Below are positions 11,913 to 21,834 of a stretch of 64,000 nucleotides of DNA, one piece after another. How positions within the stretch are numbered: position 1 is the first letter of the stretch; every line of letters starts with the position of its first letter. Position numbers and translations under genes: made by a program. The stretch is from Hirsutella rhossiliensis (Eukaryota; Ascomycota; Sordariomycetes; Hypocreales; Ophiocordycipitaceae), in the NCBI RefSeq assembly GCF_020360975.1, contig NW_025408686.1, forward strand, positions 744,001-808,000. The letters are read 5' to 3'. The notes below the pieces were generated by a model. The model saw nothing but the letters and a program-made list of their open reading frames with translations, was not told the DNA's origin and did no database searches.

Positions 11913-14286
11913 GCTATGCCTTTTGACCAATCGAAGTTGTTGGTCTGCAAGGTAGCAAATCGAATGTATCGCTTGGTATCTCCACGGTCAACCTGCATCG
12001 CGCGAAATCTATGTGTGTGGCTAAAGCAGTCACCTTGTTCTCAACCAGACTTCCCTAATCAGGAGAATATCCTTTCTTTTTAGTATGAGACAAGGAGAAC
12101 TTACGTTCCTCGAGCTTCAGCCTTCTAGTTGACGTCCATTTTCGCGCGGTGGTGATAGAGGAACTTTTGCGGTGGAAGTGTTCCAATCGTTCTTACGAGG
12201 AATGTCGGAGTGTTAGGCTATTAGGTGTTATCAAGGACCACCTGAAAGATCATTATAAGGCCATGTATCAGGACCTATAGTGACCTCACGTGTATGGCTA
12301 ATTTGGTGCCCATGGAAGTTACCCAACGGCATAAATAGGACCGTTGGGCCGCACCTTTCTAGATCTTCATAACAACTTGTGTACTTGGCTCCTACCTCTT
12401 CCAATTTGTATTGGCGTAATCGTCGTTAAACATTAATTCTGTCTTTCGCTTGAACGGCCGTCGGGCCACCTAAAAATCCACACCTAGATAAAAGGCGTAC
12501 ATGATCGAGCGTCCAGCGTCCTTTGCAACAAACCAATTGTCAAGGACAACCACGTGGGCGGCATCGTATCGGCTCTCAGTCGCGGGAAGTGCATCGATCG
12601 TCAATGTGACTAGAACACAACGTAACTAAGGAACGAGCATTCTTGAAAAACGTCAATTTGCTCCTCGAATGTTTGCCTGCTCATTACTTCTTACGGCATG
12701 ATGGAGGTCAATTGGGCTATCGTGGTGCCTTTAACAGTTACCTAGGGGAGGCACGCAGCTATCTTACCTTTTCCCAGCAAGCTAGCGAGCAACCAGTCTG
12801 CCATGAAGGGCTGGCCGCGAGAATCCTCCCGAAGCTTCAGGATACACGCTCCTCAGATCTATTCCAGCCGCGCGACAAAGCAATCATGGTCTACCCTTGA
12901 AAGTTCACACTCTATTGTATTTCCATTAGCACCACCTGATCCACCTTGAGTAAGTACGTGCCGAACCTGAGCAGGGACTGAGCTACCCTGAGCAGGGGCT
13001 GAGCTACCCTGATCTGCCCTGAGCTGCCTGAGCCGCCTGAGCCTGTCCTGAGCTGCCCTGAGCTGCCCTGGGTTGCCCGCTCCGGCGTGTGGAGCATCGA
13101 ATAAGCCACTGCCAAGCGGTTGAACGAACATTGTACAGCCGCTGCATTTTTTCGCTGCCGCAATACTTGTGATATCCTGGCTTACACGCGTCGCCAAGTT
13201 GTAGCGTATTTAGGAATCTGGTGTACCAGTCTACGCTTCACAGTCTTCGATGCTGCGCGAAATACATATCGTGTAATTTTTTCCGGCCCTTCCATAATCT
13301 GCAGATACTCCCCTCTCATGCTCTTTGAACTCTTCAAATAACAAAAATTCGAGATGCGAAATTACAGTATCACGCATCGAGGAGAAAATAACTTACCAGT
13401 TGGCAGTTGCTTGCCGTAGGTACATCACAAGGCTTTGACCGTACCGTACTTGCGTTCTGGCGAAAGGTTTCTACCGCCCTGTCAAGATCAAGACGCTCAT
13501 TCACGGTGCTGCCTAAAAGGCAGCAAGCAGTTCGTAATGCCATATTAGTGATGGATTCGAACCTTCTAGGTGACATCGTCATCTATGCTGTGTGATGGGT
13601 TCTAATAGTGTAAATTACAGCTATGTAGTCCTCGTGCGTTTTACATTCGAGCTGAGGAAAGAAGAAGGAAAGGAAAATAGAATGACAGAAATCCTCCAAC
13701 AAAATAGACTAAGCCGTTACTGGAGCAACAGTGCTTAGACCGACAAGGCACTGCCTTGTCCAGCAGGGCCTAGCCCGTTACATGCTGCCTAGGTGGCGAC
13801 ATCGCCACTCAGCCCAAAATTCCAAGTATAAGAAGCCAACTTTTCACCATCACTTAGATAGAGAATCAAGAGTCTTTCGTTGCCCGATACACAGGGATCT
13901 TCTTCCCGATCGTTGTTCAGTCATCCACACCAACCGTGCCCCTTGTTGTGTGACCCTGTCTCTTACGATCTGTGACTGACTGACTCACTCTGTTCCGTCC
14001 CGCAGGTCCTAACGGCCATCAGGTGCACAGCCTCTGATGCAGCTTGGCGTCACTTGACCAATCATACGCGCAGCCCAGAGTTATTGATGTTCTAAGCTCC
14101 AGTTCTCATTGGTCAAAATCGCTTCTACTAAGAGGACAAGATGACGCCATCCAGACGTGCGCCGTCTCTCGAAACATGCATGAAGTTTGTGCAAAAGCCC
14201 CCTGCCCGGCTGAATTCTGCCTCCTCCTGGTAAAAGACCAGCTCAAACGGAAATAATACTGTAGTGTACACTATGTTACATAGTAA
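11913..14286. other. Long region without a recognised gene
   Basis: Normal composition. The only longish open frame is 12643-12900 (85 codons, starting TTG), with no known domain. A short GC-rich tandem repeat lies at 12964-13075. Splice-like CCCGCAG at about 14000-14005 and a pyrimidine tract before it could be an acceptor, but I cannot build a gene around it. Confidence 0.4.
12964..13075. repeat. Degenerate tandem repeat of a GAGCTGCCCT-like decamer
   Basis: About ten to eleven head-to-tail copies of a roughly 10-bp unit (GAGCTGCCCT, GAGCTACCCT, GAGCCGCCT and variants). The left part repeats as a 21-bp higher-order unit, AGCAGGG(A/G)CTGAGCTACCCTG. Imperfect copies suggest slippage followed by drift. 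No coding role is evident. Confidence 0.75.
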
Positions 14287-14481
14287 GCCAGTCAGGACAA
14301 TAAAGGAGCACTTCGGCGCTCATTAGCTCCACAGGAGTATGAACTACTCGCGCATGTCCACGACCGTTACCCACCAGACTTACCTGAGCCTGCTTTTGCC
14401 CAATCTAGACGCTATATTCTTGGCTCGGCGGGCGGAGAGCCGGAAAAGCCTATGTCGCAGAAGAAACGAAAAATGTCTTAA
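14287..14481 (+). CDS. Possible 3' exon or gene fragment, unknown
   Basis: A forward frame open from 14287 to TAA 14481 encodes a charged peptide including PQEYELLAHVHDRYPPDLPE and a C-terminal basic cluster KPMSQKKRKMS that could be a nuclear signal. It has no own ATG at the start, so it would be a last exon. I do not recognise the family, and neighbouring exons were not found. Confidence 0.22.
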   Translation, partial: ASQDNKGALRRSLAPQEYELLAHVHDRYPPDLPEPAFAQSRRYILGSAGGEPEKPMSQKKRKMS

Positions 14482-14772
14482 CCTTCTTCTGGGCGTAGTT
14501 CACAAGCACGTTTCAGATCAACAGACAGTGTTGGAGCCCGCCAAAAGCGGCAATTCTGGAGGTTGGGGTAGGTAAATAGCCCCTTGCCGCACCTCGAACG
14601 TCATCATCGCGGTTTGTGCCCATGTACCTGGAAGTAGTGTCGCTGAAATGCGCCCAAAAAGGACGCGGTTTGGTGACGCAAGTTGTGGCCCCTGACCATT
14701 CTCTCGCATACGTCTCTGAGAGCGCGGGCGGAAGGATAAGGGCAGGCACAATTGAGTCCAAACGATGATGCA
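14482..14772. other. No gene recognised
   Basis: Normal composition between the possible exon and the copia LTR candidate. Nothing further is seen. Confidence 0.35.
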
Positions 14773-14996
14773 TGTTTTCTATCTATCTGTGCGACATTGA
14801 GGGGGTATTTATACGAATAGATACCAATCTGGGACCCGTGGTGGCCCTGAATCAGTGCCAATTCCCGTGTATCCCGATTAGGGCAATGTTCCCCTACTGT
14901 ATCGATACCTGACTCAAGTCCTTGTGTCTGACCTGCCTCTTTCACCGGAGTTTATACGTGTGCGGATTAGACCGTCAGTCTGCTCCCTCTGACACA
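14773..14996 (-). repeat. Candidate 3' LTR of the minus-strand copia element
   Basis: On the minus strand a purine tract AAAGGGGG is followed by TGTGTCAGAGGGAGC at 14996, the usual start of a copia 3' LTR. A TATAAATA box lies near 14804-14812, and a possible terminus AAAACA is at 14773. No matching second LTR was found beyond the primer site on the right, so the boundaries rest on signals alone. Confidence 0.4.
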
Positions 14997-15215
14997 CCCC
15001 CTTTGCCTTGGTCTCACTGGGTGAGTGAGGCAAACAAGCAAAAGAGACAGGCGAATCATCCAATCTTATCAAATGTCCAGCGAGTGAGGCTATTACCGTT
15101 GAGGGAGATGCTCTTCATGATGTCTTCCTTGGTGTTGTGACCAGGAGCATTTTAACAAGTCAATACCAGCAAAATGATGGGTCCATCCCGGGCCTGGGTG
15201 ATGCTCGGAGAGCAT
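14997..15215 (-). other. 3' untranslated region of the copia element
   Basis: Sequence between the pol stop at 15216 and the LTR candidate, with the polypurine tract at 14997-15004 on the minus strand. No other feature is seen. Confidence 0.4.
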
Positions 15216-18200
15216 CTATATCTCTTTCTGGGTGGTGATACTGTCGAAACTGTCCTCCGGCGCATCGGCTTCAATTGGTGCCACCGGTCTCCCTTGCATC
15301 CCTAGCTGCTTGACAAAAGCTTCGTGCTTTTGCTGGGGAAGAGCCTTTGTCATTCCATCAGCGGGATTCTCCGTAGACTTGATCCATGTGATCTGGAGTC
15401 TTTCTTCCTGAACCTCCTGTCGAAGCCAGTGACGATGGATATCGATGTGCTTAAGGTTCGTCTTGAGCTTCGCGCTTAGTTCAGTCAGGAGCCTGATGGT
15501 CTGCAGGTTATCGCACCATAGCTCATTGGTGCCTTCTACCTTGATGTCAAGTTCTTTAATTAGCCGGGAAAATTGCATTTGCTCCTTCGCCGCGCTTGAC
15601 AGGGCCAGCAATTCGGCCTCTGTGGACGACGTCGTCACAGTCGCTTGTTTCGTAGCCTTCCAGTCAACGGGTCCGCCTAGAAACAAGAAGACATAACCCT
15701 GTGAGGATTTTCGAGTCTCCGGGTTGTCTGCAAAGGATGAATCAGAAGCGCAGAGGAACCTGCGTTCAGCTTCTTTGACTGAGAAGCAGATGCAGCGATC
15801 TCTCGTGTGATAGAGGTATGCCAGGCATCTCCTGGCCTCTCTCCTATGCTTCGGGCCCGGGTTATGGCTGAATTGTGCCAGTTTTCCAACCGGGAACGCA
15901 CCGTCGGGTCTGGTGTGAATCGCTGGGTGAAGAATTGAGCCAATTAGAGAGATATTGATGAACCTCGTCCCTAGTAGCCGTCTTCTCGTATGGCTTGAGC
16001 TCTTCGGTCGTTATCGGGACCTGGGGCACGCCAAGGATCTGATCATCGTCCTCAATGTGGAATTTCTTGGCCATCTTCGAGAGATACGAGGCTTGAGAGA
16101 GCCAAAGCTTCTTCTGGGCCCTATCCCTGATGACTTCAATCCTAGGAACCAGCGAAGTTCCCCATGTGGTTGATGGTATATTCCTTCATAATGGCAGCGT
16201 GAAGTTCTTCCCATTCGGCCTTCTTTTCTTTTGGATACATCATCACGATGTCATCCACAAAGAAGAAGATGATGACTCCTTTATAAGTCATCACGCAGGC
16301 ATCTTCGACGAGTTGTTGAGCGCCCAGCTTCTTGAAGAAGCCAGAGCTCCTCAAACCACAGCCTTGGAGCGATTCGAAGCCCGTATAGTCCCTTGAGAAG
16401 CTTCAAGCATAGCCCAGGCTCAAGGTAGCCTGGTGGCATCTGGCAATAGATGGCATGCTTGAGCTTATTATACAGAAACGCTGTTTTCACATCGTACTGT
16501 TCTGTTTCAAGGTCTTCAAGGCAGCAGAGGGCCATTAGTACTCTAAAGGTTCTTGCTCGTAGTGTTGCCGCGTATGTGTCTTCGTTGTCTTCCGGCTGCT
16601 GGTCTCCACGGACCACAAGCCGGGCCTTGAAGCGGGTGACGTAGCCCTGCTCATCGAGTTTATACGCATATACCCATCGCAAAGGGATTATGAAGTGACC
16701 GGCTTCTTCAACCATCTTTCTAGCCACCTTGGTCCATGTTTCGAGCTTCATCTGGTCCTCTATTTCACGCCCCATCCCCATTATCCATTGGGGGGCGTAT
16801 TCCGAAGCCATCGCGGCTTTAAAGGAGGTTGGCACAGGAGGCATATCCTCAACGTGAAGCCTGTGCTTCGAGGCATTAGCAATGATGTTATTGATGAAGG
16901 CCTTCTTCGGCTTCCTCTGTCTCTTGCCCTCAAGCACATTGGCGGGGTTTATCCTGAGACTTGTCCCTCGCTTTGCGGGGTCGTTTTCAGGTTGTGATTG
17001 TGACTCTGGGGTCGGGCTCTCCCCAACCCCCAGAGACAGCTCCTCGAATTCTGACCATTGTGGCTCGTCGAGCGCACCACCCCCCGGATCGACAGGTGGC
17101 TCATTCAATCCGTCTAGGATCGGCGTGCCTAGTGATACCTGAGGCTCCCGGTCGGTCCGCGTAGGGCTCGAGATAATGTTTAAGTTTTCCACCTCCGGGT
17201 CCTCACTCCCGTGGTGGGTGACCTCCTGCGGGGTCACGCTAGTGGTGACAGAGCTTGGTGGGGAGGGCGAGGTTTCTTCCTCCACCCTACTGTTTGAAGT
17301 GCTTGGAGGCGAAATATAGGCACTGTCCGTTGTAGTCCTCATCGAAGTCTTCAAATTCGGTGCTTCTTGTGTCGCCTCGTCTGCAGAGGGTGCCGCAATT
17401 GACTCCGAGGTGTACGGCGTCATACCGTCATCTGTCTCATCATCGGAGTAACTGCGCACTCCTGCTTCCTCTATGTCTTCGTCGTCAGGGACGTCTATCG
17501 CCACCATTTGACGAAGAACATCGTATGTATAGACCTGGACGGCTTCCGCGTCTTCTTCCCTCTTCGGATCGTACATTGTTGACTCATCAAATTGTACATT
17601 CGCCGAGACCATCAATTTGGTCTGGCGGATCGAGGGTATCCACACGACATATTGATGGGTCGATCTGTAGCCCACCAGGTAACCGATATGAGCTCTCTGC
17701 TCAAGCGGGGACTGCGTCTTATGTGACTTTACATGCTCCAACGCAGTGATTGTCATTGGGTAGGCCACACAGCCGAAGACACGCAGGTGATTTATGCTCG
17801 GCTGGACTCGCTTGATGTGGCCGTATAGAGGGTTGTGGTCCCTCATATAGGTCCACCATCGTTCGTGTGGGCTTCTCCAGCTATGATCAGATCCTTTAAG
17901 TGGCGTACGGTTGAGCAAATACACTGCTGTTCGGTAGGTCTCGGTCCAGAGCTCCTCCGGGAGGCGGAGTCCAGGTTCATAAGCCGGGCCCTTTCTTTGA
18001 CCACGGCCCCGGACCTTTCTGCATGCCCATTCTGTGTGGGCGTGGATGGAGCTGACTGGAAGACCCGAATGCCCAATCCTTCGATGAATTTGACTAGCTC
18101 CTTTGTTAAAAGGGCTTTTTCTCCGTCAGTAGCCAGGTTGATCAGTTTTATCCCGTACTGGGTTTCTAGCATTGATGTCAGCTTCTTGAAGGCATCTCGG

Positions 18201-18890
18201 ACCTCGGTTTTGCTCTTCAATGCGTAATAAAACCGCATCCTGGTCGTTATGCATGTGAAGAGCGCAAAGTACTTTTCACCCCCGAATCCGGCCACCGGGC
18301 CTGGGTGTAAGTCGAAGCTAAATTGAGCTCCGGCCCCTCTGGGTCGTAAAGTGGGCTCCTCACGGGAGACCAGCCTCTTTGCCTTGCCTGTTGCGCAGAC
18401 CTCGCATTCACACGTGGCCGGTCCTTCCATCTTGGTTAGGTGGCTAAGGGTTCTGGCCCCGGATGTCCTAGCCGTCTGTGCCAAAGGTCTGCTTGCCCAC
18501 CCATTGGTGGCTTAGGAGCCCTGCTTGTGACAAAGACGCTGTGTTGGGGCCGCTTTGAGAGGCTTGCAATAACGTATTGGTCTTCAATTTCTTGCAGACT
18601 GACCAGAGTGCGCCCTGTGGGCTCATGGTAGAGTGTGCCGTTAACCTGGTTCCAATAGATCTTCGCAACAATCCCTGACGAGCTGAGAACACACTTGTTG
18701 GCATCTCTGGGATGTAGTAGCTGCTCTCAAGCTTCAAATTGATCCCGTTTTTCACTGGGATAACGGCCATGCCTACCCCCTTGACTTGGAGGTTTTCTCC
18801 TGCCCGGACTTCTTCTGACGATCCCCAGGTGAAGGTATCCTCATCGAACCATCGTAGGTCGTTAAAGACATGTACGCTAGCCCTGAATCA
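15216..18890 (-). pseudogene. Ty1/copia pol (protease, integrase, RT, RNase H), frameshifted
   Basis: Reading leftwards on the minus strand the domains follow copia order. The protease site DSG/A is at about 18885-18890, where a one-base shift splits the motif. A GAG-pre-integrase region CECEVCATGKAKR is near 18400. The integrase DDE residues are in FSFDLH, LATDGEKA and NGHAERSG (18330-18000). RT begins RWVYAYKLDEQG (about 16650), has YDVKTAFLYN and KLLKGLYGL, and the catalytic FFVDDIVMMY lies near 16265. RNase H has TVTTSSTEAELLALS and ends GMTKALPQQK before the stop at 15216. Frameshifts separate protease, integrase, RT and RNase H (one near 17972). Few RIP-type stops are present, unlike the copia relic at 1-2104. 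It is a non-autonomous or mis-sequenced copy. Confidence 0.88.
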
Positions 18891-20109
18891 TAGATTGCCT
18901 TGTCCTCGAGAGAGTCTTCACTGTATTAGTGCTATGCACGTGCGACACTGTATTAGCCTGTTTGCTCGAGTTGTTGTTATTCTGCGGGACTGTGATGTCT
19001 TTGGCTTTTGGCTTCCACTCCATGGCTTTGGTCTTGTCCAAGGGGTTCTCCTTAAGGTGCTGGTTGATGGCCTCCTTAAGGTGGTCCCTGGGAATCCATC
19101 CTTCAGGGGGGTCTTTCTGGAACATCGCTCTAAAGGTCCAGCAGCTTTCCCACCACTCATCCTTTTTGACCCAGTGTTGCTTACATGCCGGGCACTTGTG
19201 TGACCCCTCTGGGCCGTTCCTAGTCCTCTGATCAGATGATCTTGGAGCGTTGTTTGCGTTGTTGACCCCTGGGGTCTTCTGAGGTTTCCCTTTCTTCCTG
19301 AATCCAACCTCCCTTTTAAAGTCGGCAATCAGGGTGCGCAAAGGGGTTGCTGGGAGTCCTGTTCTCTCCAGGAGTGCGTCCAGCAGCCTAATCGTCATGG
19401 GCCAGCTAGGGTCCCACTCTTCGGTCCCTTTGAGGAAGTCCTGACGAATCTTTGTGTCATTAATAGTCGAGACCGCTAGGTCTCTTGAATCCAGGATGAC
19501 TTGGTCCAGCTGCTCTGCCCAAGCCTTCCAGTCCCGGGTTCCTTTCTTGTTGATGATTTGATGATACCTTTCATCGATAAGGTTCTTTTCTTCCTCCGCT
19601 GAGGGGAGAACCTTCTGTTTGAGTTCTTTGATCTTGTCCCGGGGCGTCAGCTGTATCAGGGTCTCGCCCTGGAGCCCCTCACTGATGGACTTCTTGATCA
19701 CCTCCTCGATCTGCATCATGGCTTTTTCTCTAGCCTTGAAGCGGTCCAATTGATCCTGGAAGGTCTTCTCTTTGTACCTAAAGAGGTCCTTGGCATCTTG
19801 AAGCTTCTCATTGAAGTCTTCCCTTGCTGCCTTATACTTATTTTCTTCGTTGGGAAAGCTTCCTCGGTGGGGCCTCTGCCCTACCTTCTCGAGTAGCTCT
19901 TCCCAGCTAGGCCTCAGGGGCTCCTCGAGCACCACGGTCCCTTCTGGGTTAACGTACTCCCAGATGTGGTGCGTTTGAGCCCATGATTTGATACCCCTAG
20001 TCCATGGGGTCCAGTCAAGGCTTTCCTTGAGTGTGGTGATGTACACCTCCCCCTTCTGATATTGGGGGCCTAGTGTCATCGTGTGTTTTACCTCCTGCGA
20101 GGGATGCAC
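18877..20109 (-). CDS. Ty1/copia Gag
   Basis: An uninterrupted 410-codon frame directly upstream of the protease. The likelier start is the second ATG at about 20079 (MTLGPQYQKGEVYITTLKES), because the family starts close to the W-rich segment DWTPWTRGIKSW. The middle is highly charged and probably helical (residues 110-200). Near the C-terminus a Cys/His cluster KCPACKQHWVKKDEWWESC resembles a nucleocapsid zinc site. Gag packages element RNA in cytoplasmic particles. A one-base shift near 18908 takes it out of frame with pol, whereas copia elements normally use one polyprotein frame. Confidence 0.8.
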   Translation of the reverse strand: MHPSQEVKHTMTLGPQYQKGEVYITTLKESLDWTPWTRGIKSWAQTHHIWEYVNPEGTVVLEEPLRPSWEELLEKVGQRPHRGSFPNEENKYKAAREDFNEKLQDAKDLFRYKEKTFQDQLDRFKAREKAMMQIEEVIKKSISEGLQGETLIQLTPRDKIKELKQKVLPSAEEEKNLIDERYHQIINKKGTRDWKAWAEQLDQVILDSRDLAVSTINDTKIRQDFLKGTEEWDPSWPMTIRLLDALLERTGLPATPLRTLIADFKREVGFRKKGKPQKTPGVNNANNAPRSSDQRTRNGPEGSHKCPACKQHWVKKDEWWESCWTFRAMFQKDPPEGWIPRDHLKEAINQHLKENPLDKTKAMEWKPKAKDITVPQNNNNSSKQANTVSHVHSTNTVKTLSRTRQSMIQG

Positions 20110-20265
20110 GCGTCACGTTGACTTTGCGTAGTTGTGGGTGTTGCCCCCTGAATTTTGCTCTCTTCCTCGCGTCAACCCCAAGGGTGAAGGATATATGGTG
20201 CGTTGAGATTCGTGATAGCCTCACGGTTGGTAGAGGAATGCGAAGGATAAAGAGCACCGCAAACC

Positions 20266-20276
20266 GGGCTCATAAC
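20266..20276 (-). other. Primer-binding-site-like sequence of the copia element
   Basis: The minus strand reads GTTATGAGCCC, complementary to the anticodon arm of initiator tRNA-Met, the internal primer used by many copia elements. It lies upstream of gag, where the 5' LTR should end. The sequence to its right does not match the candidate 3' LTR, so the 5' LTR may be lost or replaced. Confidence 0.4.
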
Positions 20277-21834
20277 TCTCGAGACCCCACATCTCCCACC
20301 CTCGCCTTCACTCCTCTTCTCTCTAGCTCTACTTTAAAGTACTTCTGCACTATCCCGCTTCATCGCGCTCCAACCGAGCTGCTGCCACGAGACCCTCCAC
20401 TACCACCTTCGGGGTTTCCCCCCTCCATATGCCTCTAAACGCAGCCATCTCAAGAAGAGGGCGTAGTGCCTGGTACAACGCAAAAATCTGGCAGAAAAAG
20501 TGCTAAGAGGTGGAAGCACACTGTGGCTGCGGCATAGCAGCTCGTAGAACGAAGACGTCAGGTCATTGCTGTGTACATATTGCAACCATCTCGAGAATGT
20601 CGGGTGAAGCAGAAGCGCGATTCGGCCGGCAGTGCAATTTCATGGTTAACTAATCCTTTCTGGGCTGTGGCGGCAGCCATCCGAGAACAGGTGGTAGGAT
20701 TGATGATCTGCAGCAAAAGATGCAGGACGCTGCTGACCAACGATCTCCATGTGCAGGGCACCCTTCTTGAACGAATCATCACCTATGCATGGCCCTAAAC
20801 CAGGACCCCTTTAATCGTTCTATGCGCGATATTTATCTTCCATGTGTCTAGCCGTATTAGGCAAGGGCGCCTCACACCTAGCGGTAACTTAGCTATGCGC
20901 GTTTCCTCTGGAAATGGCGCTGTCGTAAGTCACGATTGGTGAGGCGCACTTACACTATCGACAAACATGTCTGACATAACATAGAGGTGTCGCGAAGCCA
21001 GATACTTAGTGTCATCTGAATCATTAGACAGTAGCTCCAACTTTTCGTAACATAAGGCAAAGGCAATTGGCATCCAGAAAGTGAGGTTATCGCGAGATTT
21101 AATTACTATAACTAGTAACTTAGTAGTATTGATTACCGTTTGGGACATCTCCAAAAAAGCAAAAAGACGTGCTAGGCTAGAGAAGACTAGATACATAAAG
21201 TATCCTGAGTATCCGTACCTGGGGTTGCCTCGAGCTAGTGGCGGTGTGTCACACACAATACGAGTCATGGGTAAGCTTACAAGTGGGGGTCTAAAGACCC
21301 CCCGCCCTTGGGCTAATGATCGGCTGCAGTGATTTCGTGCTCGAACTACCCCTGCCAATTAGTTTGGGCCGCCACGACATGACGGGGGACAAAGACGAGA
21401 CAAGGCAAGACAAAATGTGGCGCGACGTGACAGAAAGCGACCCACCTGCGCGCCATCGAGGTCGGCATGACGTCTGCGATGTTGTGTTGCAGCACGTCGG
21501 TGCTGTAGTGACCCAAACACCAAACCTTGTTCCCCTCTACTCCGAGCTCATGCAGACCAGGGCAACCATATGTACATACATATATACATACATAAATACA
21601 AGATATATATGCATGTACGTATGCACAAACATGCCTCGGGGCCGGCACGTTAAACCTTGCCATGGACAGCACGTGGCGATCGCGGCCCTGACCACCATCT
21701 CGCCGTGACGCCTAAGCCATGTTGTCTTGATACCTCAGGGTCTGACCTCGACTGGCCCCGGGCACGATAGGCGTACCTTACATAAGGAGGCGGTTCCTTT
21801 CCACGGGCCCCTACTGCACTTGGCAGCAAAGATA
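20277..21834. other. Intergenic region with small repeats, no gene recognised
   Basis: It holds a 60-bp segment (20508-20566) resembling 36316-36376, a perfect hairpin GGGGGTCTAAAGACCCCC at 21285-21302, the palindrome GTAAGCTTAC just before it, and an ATAC-type microsatellite. The open frames are short and without a domain. A TA-rich, CA-poor patch at 21095-21200 may be mildly RIP-affected. Confidence 0.4.
21568..21632. repeat. Imperfect (ATAC/ATGT)n microsatellite
   Basis: A run of CATATGTACATACATATATACATACATA and similar, alternating purine and pyrimidine, with nearby ATGCATGTACGTATGC. It is simple sequence only. Confidence 0.7.

Noticed and set aside
21244..21300. TGTGTCACACACA as the start of another copia LTR
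   Set aside because: The match is only a few bases and no LTR partner or pol remnant is next to it.
21568..21632. Telomere or origin-like repeat
   Set aside because: The motif is a simple ATAC/ATGT microsatellite, not TTAGGG, and is only about 65 bp.
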